Source: Dankookia rubra (GTDB lineage: Bacteria; Pseudomonadota; Alphaproteobacteria; Acetobacterales; Acetobacteraceae). Taken from it: a stretch of DNA of 64,000 bases. Under the pieces are notes generated by a model. The model ran no database searches. It had not been told where the DNA came from and worked only from the letters and a program-made list of their open reading frames with translations. Positions 1-8,321 of the stretch are shown here, piece by piece; positions within the stretch are counted from its first letter, which is position 1, and the number at the start of each line of letters is the position of its first letter. The stretch is from positions 1 to 64,000 of the forward strand of contig NZ_SMSJ01000008.1 of assembly GCF_004355005.1 (NCBI RefSeq), written 5' to 3'. A program made the translations under genes and the position numbers.

Positions 1-570
1 CTGCGCCGCGGCGGCCTGCGCCGCCGCCCGCGCCGCGCCGGGGGCGAGCAGCAGCGGCAGCAGCAGGGCCAGGGCCAGCGGCAGCGCAACGATCGCCGCC
101 AGCAGCGGGGCGCCGGCCAGCAGCGCCGCGCCCGCGAGCACCACGGCGAGCGCCGAGATCACCGGCACGAGCGCCCGCAGGTAGAGCCCGTCGAGCGAAT
201 CCACGTCCGAGACCAGCCGCCCCAGCAGGTCGCCCGAGCGCCCGAGGCCGATGCCGCCCGGCAGCCGGTCGGCCAGCCGGCGGAAGAACCAGATGCGCGT
301 ATCGGCCAGCGCGCGGAAGGTCGCGGCATGGGTGACCATGCGTTCCGACCAGCGCGCCGCCGGCCGCAGCGCAACCAGCGGCCGCAGCAGCAGGAAGGCG
401 ATCCCGCCGCCCAGCGCCGCGCCGTCCAGCGCGGAGGCGATCCCCTGTCCGGCCAGCGCCAGCAACGCCACGCCGAGCAGCGCCGAGCCGGCCGAGACGG
501 CGATCCCGGCGGCCAGCCAGCCGGCCTGCGCCCGCCAAAGGCCGAGGGTGCGGCGGAGGTCGCGCAGCAT
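1..570 (-). CDS. cydC: Thiol reductant ABC exporter subunit CydC, N-terminal part (cut by window edge)
   Basis: Open reading frame from an ATG at 570 to the left edge, 190 codons without a stop. It begins MLRDLRRTLGLWRAQAGWLA and has hydrophobic segments near residues 17-40 and 137-175, as expected for the membrane domain of an ABC half-transporter. The stretch GDLLGRLVSDVDSLDGLY (about residues 113-130) is typical of CydC. The start lies 5 bases after the cydD stop, so the two are one operon. CydDC exports glutathione/cysteine to the periplasm and is needed for cytochrome bd assembly (family knowledge). The ATP-binding domain lies outside the window. Confident, mainly because of the cydD neighbour. 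Confidence 0.88.
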   Translation of the reverse strand, partial: MLRDLRRTLGLWRAQAGWLAAGIAVSAGSALLGVALLALAGQGIASALDGAALGGGIAFLLLRPLVALRPAARWSERMVTHAATFRALADTRIWFFRRLADRLPGGIGLGRSGDLLGRLVSDVDSLDGLYLRALVPVISALAVVLAGAALLAGAPLLAAIVALPLALALLLPLLLAPGAARAAAQAAAAQ

Positions 571-575
571 CGCGC

Positions 576-2249
576 TCAGCCCTGCGCCGCGCGCGGCGTG
601 CCCAGCGCGCGCCCGGCCTCGATCTCCAGCACCCGGCCGAGCCGCGCGCGCGCCCCGCTGTGGCTGGCGATGATCGCGGTGCGGCCGAGGCAGAGCCGCT
701 GTAGGCTCTCGATCACCTGGGACTCGGTCCCGGGATCGAGATGCGCGGTGGGCTCGTCGAGCAGCACCAGCGGCGCGTCGCGCAGGAAGGCGCGGGCCAG
801 CGCCACCCGCTGCGCCTGGCCGCCCGAGAGACCCCAGCCGCCTTCGCCCACCAGCGTGTCGAGGCCCTGCGGCAGGCCTTCGGCGAAGTCGAGCACATGC
901 GCCGCTCGCGCCGCGGCCTCGACCTGCTCGGGCGTCGCCTCCGGCCGGGCGAAGCGGATGTTCTCGCGCAGCGTGGCGCGGAAGAGATGCGGGTGCTGCC
1001 CGACATAGGCGGAAAGCCGCCGCAGCTCTGCCGGCTGCAGGGCCATGGCGTCCTGGCCGTTGATCGAGACGCGGCCGGCATCCGGCCGGGCGAAGCCCAT
1101 CAGGATCCGCAGCACCGAGGACTTCCCCGCGCCGGAAGGCCCCGCCAGCACCAGCGTCTCCCCCGCGCTCGCGCGGAAGGAGAGGCCGTCGAGCGCCGGC
1201 GGCCGGGCCGGGTCGTAGGAGAGGCGCAGGTCGGTGAAGGTGACCACGACGCGCGGCGGCATCTCCTCCAGCAGCAGGCCGGGCACCGGGCCTTCGGCCA
1301 GCAGCGGGGCGAGCGCGGCGGCGGCGCCGGCGGCCGAGAGCCGGTCCTGGTAGGCCGCGGCGAAGCCGCGCAGCGGGGCGAAGAAGGCCGGCACCAGCAG
1401 CAGGCTGAACAGCGCCGCCGTCGGGTCGGCCCCGCCGCCCAGCAGCGCCCGGTGCCGCCAGGCGAGGCAGGCCAGCACGCCGGCCGAGAGCAGCTCCAGC
1501 GCCGTGCCCGACAGGAAGGCGACGCGCAGCACCTTCATGGTGTGGCGGCGTAGTTCCGTGGCGGCCTCGCCCAGCGCCACCGCCTCGCCTTCCTGCCGGT
1601 TGAACAGCACGAGGGTCGGCAGGCCGCGCATGCGGTCGAGGAAGCGGCCGGAGAGCCGTCCCAGCGCCTCGAACTGCCGCCGGCTGGCCTGGGCGGCGCC
1701 GATGCCGGTCAGCGCCATGGCCACGGGGTAGAGCACCCCGGCGATCGCCAGCACCACGCCGCTGCCGACATCGGCCCAGGTCACCGCGGCGACGACCAGC
1801 GCCGGCCCGGCCATTGCCAGCGCGGCCGCCGGGATCCAGCGGGCGAAGTAGCCGTCCATCGCCTCGACCCGGTCCACCACCAGGGAGGCGCGGTCGCCGA
1901 CGCCGGTCTGGTCGGCCGGCCCGGTCTCGAGCAGCCGGGCGAAGGCGGCGTCGCGCAGCCTGGCCCGCGCCGCCTCTCCCGCCGCGAGCTGGGCGCGTTC
2001 CTGCGCCAGCGCCAGCCCGGCGCCGAGCAGCGCGAGCGCGGCCGCCGCGGCGAGCTCCGGCCAGCCGGCACCGCCGTGCCCGAGCAGCGCGGCGAGCAGC
2101 CGCGCCACCAGCCAGGCGCCGGCGATCGCCACCACCAGGGCGCCGAGGCCGAGCAGGATCGGCAGCAGCACCTGCCGCCGGAGCGCACGGGATTCGCGGC
2201 GCAGCAGCGCCCGCGCGGCGCCGTCCCGCGTCGCCGAGGGAGAGTCCAT
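576..2249 (-). CDS. cydD: Thiol reductant ABC exporter subunit CydD
   Basis: 557-residue ABC exporter half-subunit. The N-terminal membrane domain spans about residues 25-300. The ATPase domain has Walker A GPSGAGKS near 370-377, signature LSGGQ near 474 and Walker B LVLLDEP near 494. CydD pairs with CydC to move thiols (glutathione, cysteine) across the inner membrane. Assignment to CydD rather than a generic exporter rests on the membrane-domain sequence and the downstream cydC. The start ATG at 2249 is preceded by AAGGGGGA placed unusually close to it. An upstream cydX or cydAB is not seen; the next gene to the right is divergent. Confidence 0.85.
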   Translation of the reverse strand: MDSPSATRDGAARALLRRESRALRRQVLLPILLGLGALVVAIAGAWLVARLLAALLGHGGAGWPELAAAAALALLGAGLALAQERAQLAAGEAARARLRDAAFARLLETGPADQTGVGDRASLVVDRVEAMDGYFARWIPAAALAMAGPALVVAAVTWADVGSGVVLAIAGVLYPVAMALTGIGAAQASRRQFEALGRLSGRFLDRMRGLPTLVLFNRQEGEAVALGEAATELRRHTMKVLRVAFLSGTALELLSAGVLACLAWRHRALLGGGADPTAALFSLLLVPAFFAPLRGFAAAYQDRLSAAGAAAALAPLLAEGPVPGLLLEEMPPRVVVTFTDLRLSYDPARPPALDGLSFRASAGETLVLAGPSGAGKSSVLRILMGFARPDAGRVSINGQDAMALQPAELRRLSAYVGQHPHLFRATLRENIRFARPEATPEQVEAAARAAHVLDFAEGLPQGLDTLVGEGGWGLSGGQAQRVALARAFLRDAPLVLLDEPTAHLDPGTESQVIESLQRLCLGRTAIIASHSGARARLGRVLEIEAGRALGTPRAAQG

Positions 2250-2352
2250 TCCCCCTTGTAACCCTGCCCACGGCCGGACGTCACGCCGCCCCGCTTGCCG
2301 GCGGCTGAAACCGCGTTCACATGCGGACGGAAGGTTCCGGAGATGCCCGCCG

Positions 2353-3243
2353 ATGCTGCCGCACCATGGCCGCTACGCCTACCACCCCTGGCGCGGACGC
2401 CCGCGCTACGCCTGGCCGGGCGGGGCGAAGCTGGCGGTCTATCTCGGCGTGAACCTCGAGCACTTCGCCTTCGGCGAGGGGCTCGGCGCCGAGCTTGCGC
2501 CGGGCGGGCCGCAGCCGGATGTCCTCAACCACGCCTGGCGGGACTACGGCAACCGCGTCGGCGGCTGGCGGCTGCTGGAACTGCTGGACCAGCTCGACCT
2601 GCCCGCCACCGTGCTGCTGAACAGCGCGATGTACGACCATGCGCCGCAGCTGGTCGCGGCCCACCGCGCCCGCGGCGACGAGATCGCCGGCCACGGCCGG
2701 ACCAATTCCGAACGCCAGAGCGTCCTGCCCGAGGCCGAGGAGCGCCGGCTGATTGCCGAGAGCACGGCGGCGATCGAGCGGCACGAGGGCCGCTCGCCGC
2801 GCGGCTGGCTCTCGCCCTGGATCGCCGAGAGCCGGGCGACGCCGGAGCTGCTGGCCGCGGCCGGCTACGCCTATACGCTCAACTGGTGCATGGACGACCA
2901 GCCCGTCTGGATGGCGACGGAGGCGGGGAGGCTGCTGGCGATCCCCTATCCGCAGGAGGTCAACGACATCCCCGCCATCGCCGTCCGCCGCGACGGCGCC
3001 GGGCAGTTCGCCGCCATGGTGCTGGCCGATTTCGAGGAGCGGCTGGACCAGGTCGCCCGCGACGGCATCCCCCAGGTGATGGGGATCGCCCTGCACCCCT
3101 ACATCATCGGCCAGCCCTACCGGCTGCGCGCGCTGCGCGGCGCCCTGGCGGCGATCGCGGCGCGGCGGGGCGAGGCCTGGATCACCACCGCGGGCGCGGT
3201 CCTCGACCATGTCGCCGCGCTGCCGGAGGGAATGGTGCCATGA
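2353..3243 (+). CDS. Polysaccharide deacetylase (NodB/PuuE-like) family protein
   Basis: 296 residues, with the NodB-like barrel layout of the allantoinase/polysaccharide-deacetylase group. It has an N-terminal strand ending VNLEHFAF, a central GDEIAGHGRTNSE segment where the metal-binding HxxxH motif normally sits (only one His here), and a C-terminal ALHPYIIGQP segment typical of this subgroup. No signal peptide, so probably cytoplasmic. These enzymes hydrolyse amide bonds (N-acetyl groups or ring amides such as allantoin), but the substrate is not readable from sequence. The stop overlaps the start of the lipocalin gene (ATGA), so the two are co-translated. Confidence 0.78.
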   Translation: MLPHHGRYAYHPWRGRPRYAWPGGAKLAVYLGVNLEHFAFGEGLGAELAPGGPQPDVLNHAWRDYGNRVGGWRLLELLDQLDLPATVLLNSAMYDHAPQLVAAHRARGDEIAGHGRTNSERQSVLPEAEERRLIAESTAAIERHEGRSPRGWLSPWIAESRATPELLAAAGYAYTLNWCMDDQPVWMATEAGRLLAIPYPQEVNDIPAIAVRRDGAGQFAAMVLADFEERLDQVARDGIPQVMGIALHPYIIGQPYRLRALRGALAAIAARRGEAWITTAGAVLDHVAALPEGMVP

Positions 3244-3779
3244 TCAGGTGCGGGCTGGTGCTCGGCACGCTGCTGCTCGGGGCCTGCGTCGGGGCGCCGG
3301 ATGCCTCGACTCCGCAGCCGGTCGCCGCAGTCGAGGTGCCGCGCTACCTCGGCGCCTGGCACGAGGTGGCACGGCTGCCGATGTGGGCGCAGGATTCCTC
3401 CAGCGTCTCCTGCGAGGACACGGTGGCGACCTATGCCGCGCGTCCCGACGGGCGGATCGGCGTGCTGAACCGCTGCCTCAACGCGCTCGACAACGACAAG
3501 CCGCGCGAGGCGGCGGGCCAGGCCTATGCGGTCGCGGGCAGCAACAATGCCCGGCTGCGGGTCAGCTTCTTCTGGCCCTTCTTCGGCGACTACTGGGTCA
3601 TCGGGCTCGATCCCGACTACCGCTGGGCGGTGGTGGGGGAGCCCTCGCGGCGCTGGCTCTGAGTGCTGTCGCGCGAGCCGCGGCTGCCGCAGGCGGAATT
3701 CAACAAGGCGCTCGGCATCGCGCGGGCGCAGGGCTACGACCTGGCGCCGCTGAAGGTGGCGCGCGGGCAGCGGGGCTGA
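3240..3779 (+). pseudogene. Outer-membrane lipocalin (Blc-like) lipoprotein interrupted by an in-frame TGA
   Basis: Starts inside the stop of the deacetylase gene (ATGA). It encodes a lipoprotein signal with lipobox LLGAC (Cys16), then the lipocalin GxW motif in YLGAWHEVARLP and the Blc-type core ending DYRWAVVGEPSRRWL. A TGA at 3660-3662 stops translation after 140 residues. The same frame then continues for 38 sense codons (VLSREPRLPQAEFNKALGIA...) to a TGA at 3777-3779. Blc proteins have W-[IV]-L-S-R at this point, so the TGA replaces a conserved tryptophan codon (TGG to TGA). It is either a nonsense mutation or a base error. The 140-residue product would lack the last strand and C-terminal helix. 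Confidence 0.82.
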
Positions 3780-4139
3780 GGCGACTTGAAGCGGCTCAAT
3801 CCGCTTTAGGCCGTCGGCGACCCGGGCCGGCTCTTGCAGAGCATTTCCAAAGGGTTGGGCGGCGACGAGCCGAGGCGGCTTAGGATTTCAGGAAATAATG
3901 CGGGAATCGGCCGCATGCCGCCCGGCGGTTTCGGACAAAGCTCCGGCGACCGGCGGGGCGGTGCTGGGTGACGGATGCGGCTGTGAAAGAACAAGGAAAA
4001 ATATCCTACAGAACTCAAGTCGTCGCGGCCAGCCTTTTCGCAACCGGCCCTGCTGCCCCGCCACCACACATCCGCGCCATCTGCGTTCCTCGCACGGCAT
4101 CCGGCGCAGCCAAGCGCCAGCGCGACATGTTCGGCTTGC
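3780..4139. other. Intergenic region, no gene seen
   Basis: 360 bases between the broken lipocalin and the histidine kinase. It is less GC-rich than the surrounding genes, with stretches such as AGGAAATAATG near 3890 and AAGAACAAGGAAAAATATCC near 3990. No open frame here has family features. It probably holds the kinase promoter; no clear -35/-10 pair or hairpin could be fixed. Confidence 0.5.
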
Positions 4140-5213
4140 ATGGACACCAGAAACATCATCGACGGCGCCATCCACGCCACCCGGCGCTGGCCGGTGGTCC
4201 TGCGCTACGCCGCAACCTGCGCCCTGGTGGCCGCCGTGCTGGCCCTGCGCCAGATGGCCGATCCCATCCTCGGCGAGCATGAGCGCTTCCTGCTTTTCCT
4301 CGCCGCCATACTGCTGGCGGCGACGCTGTTCGACCGCGGCTCCGGCATCCTGGCGACCATCCTCTCGGCCCTGGCGGTCAGCTATGCCTACATGCCGCCG
4401 CGCTACAGCCTGGTGATCAGCGACCGCGCCCAGCTCGCCGCGCTGCTGATCTTCGTCGTCATCGGCGTCCTGCTGGCCAGCATCGTCGAGGCCATGCACC
4501 GGGCGATCGAGGCGCTGCAGGTCGCGCAGGCCAACCTGCAGGAGGTGCAGCGGGCCCGCGCCCTGCTGCTCGAGGAATTCCGCCACAGGACCCGCAACGA
4601 CCTCGGCTCCCTGGTCGGGATCCTGCTGCTGCGGGCCCGGGCGGCGACCTCCGAGGCCGCGCGCGACGGGCTGCGGGAGGCCGCGGACCACGCCCTGGCA
4701 CTGGCCCGGGTGCATACCCGCCTCGCCAAGGGCAGCGTCGCGGCCGAGGACGCGACCACGGTGGATACGCGGGAGTTCGTCATCGGCCTCTGCGACGACC
4801 TTGAGAAGGCCTTCGCCGGGGACGGGCTGCGGCCGGTCGCGCTGCATGCCGAGGCCGAGGCGCACCGGCTCACGACCGAGCGCTCGGTGCAGCTCGGCCT
4901 GGTGCTGAACGAGGCGATCACCAACGCCTTCAAGTATGCCTTCCCCGAGGGCCGCGGCGGCCAGGTGCAGGTCCGCTTCCGGCGGGAGGGCGGGCACTTC
5001 CTGCTGACGGTGGCCGATGACGGGCCGGGCATGTTGCCGGAGGGCGAGCTGGGCGAGGCGCCGCCGGCGCAGGGCTCCGGGCTCGGCACCCGGCTGCTGC
5101 GGGCGCTGGCGGCGCAGCTGCGCGGCTCCTTCGCCCGGCGGGCGGGGGAGGATGGGGTGGGCACGGTGGTGGAGCTGCGCTTCCCGGCGGATACGCTGGC
5201 GCGGGGCGGCTAA
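4140..5213 (+). CDS. Membrane-bound sensor histidine kinase, HWE/HisKA_2 type with DUF4118-like sensor
   Basis: 357 residues. Residues about 20-120 form three or four membrane helices like the KdpD/DUF4118 sensor region. A short coiled linker follows, then a HisKA_2-type dimerisation helix with EEFRHRTRNDL, phospho-acceptor His149. The ATPase domain has the N box NEAITNAFKYAF (257-268), DDGPG (293-297) and GSGLGT (312-317). This is the kinase class common in alphaproteobacterial general stress and light signalling. No response regulator is adjacent, so it is an orphan. The ATG at 4140 gives a protein starting just before the first helix. The gene ends directly at hairpin element copy A. Confidence 0.88.
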   Translation: MDTRNIIDGAIHATRRWPVVLRYAATCALVAAVLALRQMADPILGEHERFLLFLAAILLAATLFDRGSGILATILSALAVSYAYMPPRYSLVISDRAQLAALLIFVVIGVLLASIVEAMHRAIEALQVAQANLQEVQRARALLLEEFRHRTRNDLGSLVGILLLRARAATSEAARDGLREAADHALALARVHTRLAKGSVAAEDATTVDTREFVIGLCDDLEKAFAGDGLRPVALHAEAEAHRLTTERSVQLGLVLNEAITNAFKYAFPEGRGGQVQVRFRREGGHFLLTVADDGPGMLPEGELGEAPPAQGSGLGTRLLRALAAQLRGSFARRAGEDGVGTVVELRFPADTLARGG

Positions 5214-5348
5214 GGCAGGGGAGAAGGTATTCTCCCCGGACCCCTCATCTGCTTTTCCGCGCCTGGCACCCTCCGCGCGGCGGCGGCCGATCCAGAAAAG
5301 GAAAGGGCAGGGGTCGGGGAGGGAATGCCTTTTTCCCTCCCCGACCTT
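5214..5348. repeat. Bipartite hairpin repeat, copy A (reverse orientation)
   Basis: Fills the gap between two converging stop codons (kinase TAA at 5211-5213, lyase stop at 5352-5354). Left hairpin GGGGAGAAGGTATTCTCCCC at 5218-5237; right hairpin at 5316-5342, stem GGGGAGGGAA/TTCCCTCCCC. The reverse complement aligns over its full length with copies at 20612-20746 and 56235-56375, including the inner words AGATGAGG and TTCC. The two end hairpins are imperfect inverted copies of each other, as in REP doublets (REPINs). It may also act as a two-way terminator. Confidence 0.85.
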
Positions 5349-5351
5349 GCC

Positions 5352-6251
5352 TCAGGCCGCCAGCCGTCCCGCCGGCACCCGCCGCATCGCCCCGCCCGGC
5401 GTCGCGCCCGGCACCGCGGCGGCCATGTCGGCCGCGACCAGCAGCTTCTGCCAATCGACCCCGGTCTCGACACCCATGCGGCGGAACAGCCAGACCACGT
5501 CCTCCATCGCCACGTTGCCGGTGGCGCCCGGCGCGAAGGGGCAGCCGCCGATGCCGCCCGAGGCCGCGTCGAAGATCCGGCAGCCGGCCTCCCAGGCCGC
5601 CGCCACGTTGGCCAGGCCCATGCCGTAGGTGTCGTGGCCATGGAAGGCGAAGCGCAGCCCCCAGGCCTTGTGCGCCTGCTCGAAGACGCGCCGCACCTGG
5701 TCGGGGCTGGCATTGCCCGTCGTGTCGGCCAGCGCGATCTCCATCGCCGGGTCGAGCGCCACGACGCGCTCGATGAAGTCGAGCGCGTCGCGTTCCGGCA
5801 CCACGCCCTCGAAGGGGCAGTGGAAGGTGCAGGACAGGTTGAAGCGGATCCGCGTGCCCTTCGGCGCTTCCCGCACGATGGCGGCGAGGTCGGCGAAGCT
5901 CTCCTCCCGCGTGCGGTTGAGGTTGGCCTTGTTGTGCGCCTCGGTCACCGACATGAAGAGGCCGAGCCGGTCGGCGCCGGCATTCATCGCGGCCTCGAAG
6001 CCCTTCCGGTTCGGCACGAGCACCGTGCATTCGAGCCCGGCCAGCTGCTTGGCGACCTTCAGCACCTCGCCCGTATCGGCCATCTGCGGCACCGCGCGGG
6101 GCGAGACGAAGCTGCCCACCTCCATCCGCCGCAGCCCGGCCTCGTAGGTCGCGCGCACCAGCGCGATCTTGGTCTCGGTCGGCACGAAGGCGCCGATGGA
6201 TTGCAGGCCGTCGCGCGGCGCGACCTCGGAAAGCTCGACCGTCTCGGTCAT
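5352..6251 (-). CDS. Hydroxymethylglutaryl-CoA lyase-like (HMGL family) aldolase
   Basis: 299-residue TIM-barrel enzyme of the HMG-CoA lyase family. It opens with the substrate/metal loop EVAPRDGLQS, has TEAHNKANLN near residue 104, the metal-binding FHGHDTYGMGLAN and the C-terminal GGIGGCPFAPGATGN loop that carries the catalytic cysteine. The reaction type is retro-Claisen cleavage of a 3-hydroxyacyl-CoA, giving acetyl-CoA in the classic case. The start is preceded by AAGGAGGA and overlaps the CoA-transferase stop by four bases (ATGA). The pairing with a CaiB-type transferase suggests activation of a dicarboxylic or branched acid followed by cleavage, as in itaconate/citramalate or glutarate-type pathways; that is inference. 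Confidence 0.9.
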   Translation of the reverse strand: MTETVELSEVAPRDGLQSIGAFVPTETKIALVRATYEAGLRRMEVGSFVSPRAVPQMADTGEVLKVAKQLAGLECTVLVPNRKGFEAAMNAGADRLGLFMSVTEAHNKANLNRTREESFADLAAIVREAPKGTRIRFNLSCTFHCPFEGVVPERDALDFIERVVALDPAMEIALADTTGNASPDQVRRVFEQAHKAWGLRFAFHGHDTYGMGLANVAAAWEAGCRIFDAASGGIGGCPFAPGATGNVAMEDVVWLFRRMGVETGVDWQKLLVAADMAAAVPGATPGGAMRRVPAGRLAA

Positions 6252-7444
6252 GGCGCGTCCTCCTTCGGGAATACCTGGTCGTTGTGGGCGCCGGCGGCAG
6301 GGCCCGTCCAGCGCACCATGTCGCGCGGGGCCACGCCGTCGAAGCGGAAGGGCGCGGCCGGGTGCAGCACCGTCCCGAGCAGGGGGTCCTCCACCTGCAT
6401 CACCAGGTCCCGGGCGCGGAAATGCGGGTCCTCGGCGCAGTCGCGCATGTCATAGAGGCGCGAGCACGGCACCTCGGCGGCCTCAAGGATCGCCTCGGCC
6501 TCGGCGCCGGTCTGCGTCCGGGTCCAGGCGGCGATGGCCGCGTCCAACTCGGCGACGTTCTCGCAGCGCAGCGCATTGCTGGCGAAGCGCGGGTCCGTGG
6601 CGAATTCGGGGCGGCCGATCGCCGCCATCATCCGGCGGAAGATCAGGTCCGAGTTGCCGGCGATGCAGAGCCACTTGCCGTCGGCGCAGGGATAGGTGTT
6701 GGTCGGCGCCGCGGTCTTGATGGCGGCGCCCTGCGGCTGCCGCACCCAGCCGAACAGCCCGTATTCCGGCAGCATGCCCTCCATCAGGCTGAACACGCTG
6801 CTGACCAGGTCGACGTCGATGATGCGGCCGCGGGCGGCGGGGTCGCCCTTCACCTGCCAGCAGGCGGCGACCAGCCCCATCGCGGCATACATGCCGGCGA
6901 GGTCGTCGCTGATCGAGACGCCGCAACGCGGCGGCGGGTGCTCGGACTGGCCGGGATTGGCGGTGAGGTGGCGGAGGCCGCCCATCGCCTCGCCGATCGC
7001 GCCGAAGGCGGGCTTGTCGCGATAGGGCCCGTCCTGGCCGTAGCCGCTGATCCGGGCGATGACGAGCCGCGGGTTGACGGCGTGCAGCTCGGCCGGGCCG
7101 AGGCCGTAGCGCTCGAGCTGGCCGGGGCGGAAATTCTCGACCAGCGCATCGGCGGTGCCGACCAGTCGCTTCAGCTTCGCCTTGTCGGCGGCATCCTTGA
7201 GGTTCAGCGTGACCGAGAGCTTGTTGCGGCCGTGCACGCTGAACCAGACGGCGTTGCCGTCGACCGCCGAGCCCCAGCCGCGCACCGGGTCGCCCTCGGG
7301 CGGCTCGACCTTGATGACCTCGGCGCCGAGATCGGCCAGCAGGCGGGTGGCGAAGGGCGCGGCGATGTAGTGGCCGAGCTCGACGACCCGGAGGCCGGTC
7401 AGGGGGAGGCGCGGCGGTTCCGCGGCGGGGTTCTTCTCGGACAT
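6248..7444 (-). CDS. CaiB/BaiF-type (class III) CoA-transferase
   Basis: 398 residues. The N-terminal LPLTGLRVVELGHYIAAPFA and LADLGAEVIKVEPPEGDPVR are hallmark segments of class III CoA-transferases, and the family aspartate that carries the acyl intermediate falls in the mid-protein SISDDLAGMYAAMG region. The enzyme moves CoA between acids, commonly from succinyl-CoA. It is the first gene of a two-gene operon with the HMGL-type lyase (4-base overlap). The start is the ATG at 7444; no strong ribosome site is visible. The substrate is unknown. Confidence 0.9.
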   Translation of the reverse strand: MSEKNPAAEPPRLPLTGLRVVELGHYIAAPFATRLLADLGAEVIKVEPPEGDPVRGWGSAVDGNAVWFSVHGRNKLSVTLNLKDAADKAKLKRLVGTADALVENFRPGQLERYGLGPAELHAVNPRLVIARISGYGQDGPYRDKPAFGAIGEAMGGLRHLTANPGQSEHPPPRCGVSISDDLAGMYAAMGLVAACWQVKGDPAARGRIIDVDLVSSVFSLMEGMLPEYGLFGWVRQPQGAAIKTAAPTNTYPCADGKWLCIAGNSDLIFRRMMAAIGRPEFATDPRFASNALRCENVAELDAAIAAWTRTQTGAEAEAILEAAEVPCSRLYDMRDCAEDPHFRARDLVMQVEDPLLGTVLHPAAPFRFDGVAPRDMVRWTGPAAGAHNDQVFPKEDAP

Positions 7445-7513
7445 GGCCGGAAGACATAGGCCAGAACCGCCCGGGCCGGAACCGGGCGCGGGGGCGGCCC
7501 GCGCCCGAGCGCC

Positions 7514-7786
7514 TCAGCGGAAGGGCATCGCCGGCTGCGGCATGGCGCGGCCCTTGGCCGCGTCGCCCTGGCTCATGCGGTTCAGGTTGCCGGTGCTGTC
7601 CACCGCCGGGGTCGGCGAATCGGTGCCGGCCTGGGCGCGCGACAGGCTCTGGGCGTTCAGCTGGTCCGCCATGTTGTCCTGCGGGTTGGCCGAGCGGCGG
7701 GACTTCTGGCTGGCCGCCTCGGCCGTGCCGGCGGCCAGGGTGAAGGTCAGGGCCATGGCGGCGATGGCGATGCCGGAGATGCGCAT
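7514..7786 (-). CDS. Small secreted protein with NMAD-LN motif, paralogue 1
   Basis: 90 residues with a clear Sec signal peptide (MRISGIAIAAMALTFTLAAG, cleavage near AEA-A) and a mature part of about 65 residues rich in Ser, Gln and Pro. The segment DNMADQLNAQSLSRAQAG recurs in the neighbour at 8322-8735 as DNMADDLNSRSLARAQAG. GGGAG sits 8 bases before the ATG. No known family is recognised. Predicted periplasmic or secreted; function unknown. Confidence 0.75.
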   Translation of the reverse strand: MRISGIAIAAMALTFTLAAGTAEAASQKSRRSANPQDNMADQLNAQSLSRAQAGTDSPTPAVDSTGNLNRMSQGDAAKGRAMPQPAMPFR

Positions 7787-8249
7787 GTTCGTTGCTCCCT
7801 ATTCCGTGCAGTGGGTGCAGGCACCAAGCGAGAGCCTGGACGGCACGAGCATGGCCCGAAACCGGGCCGCAGGACCGCACCTCACGTCGATTTGGGCCGG
7901 ATTGGCGACGATTCGCAGGCGGGCCAGGTCCGGTCGGGCGATCGGGTCGCGGCCGGGGACTTCGGCACTTGGGGCAAAGGGATACTCCCCCTTGCCGCGC
8001 TGCTGGCCGCAAGTTTCATGTTTCAGCGGATCTTGCGGCATATGGTTGATGGCCGAACGTCGATGCGCCGGATGGTGCGCGCTTCGGCTGGCCGGCCGCT
8101 GGTCTCGGCGGATATGGGCAGCGACGGCAAGATCCTGGCGAGCGCCGCCTCGAAGACCGGCTCCCGGACCCTGCGGCGGCGAAAGGGCCGCGGCCGGTTC
8201 TCCCGGTGACGGCCGGGGACCCGCTCCGCGGCAAGGGCGGCAGGCCGGC
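7787..8249. other. Intergenic region between the two small secreted proteins
   Basis: About 460 bases with no convincing gene. A 132-codon open frame on the plus strand (7811-8209) has no family features and is not called. Part of it, from the ATG at 8042, would give a 55-residue very basic peptide ending RRRKGRGRFSR; this is too weak to annotate. It presumably holds the promoter of the 7514-7786 gene. Confidence 0.4.
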
Positions 8250-8281
8250 GGGGGCCGCCGCGATGCGTCGCGGCGGCCCCC
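8250..8281. terminator. Strong GC hairpin, probable transcription stop for the 8322-8735 gene
   Basis: Perfect 14-bp stem GGGGGCCGCCGCGA / TCGCGGCGGCCCCC with a 4-base loop TGCG. It lies about 40 bases beyond the stop of the minus-strand gene at 8322-8735. No T-run follows on either strand, so it is not a textbook intrinsic terminator, but the stem is very stable. Confidence 0.55.
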
Positions 8282-8321
8282 CTGGTATGGCCTCGGGCGG
8301 GTTGAGCGGCCGGTGCCGGCC

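Noticed and set aside
3660-3662. Selenocysteine insertion at the lipocalin TGA
   Set aside because: Blc proteins carry Trp here, lipocalins have no selenocysteine members known to me, and no SECIS-like stem was evident after the codon.
7811-8209. 132-codon plus-strand gene in the gap
   Set aside because: No start context, no family features, and composition like non-coding high-GC shadow frames.
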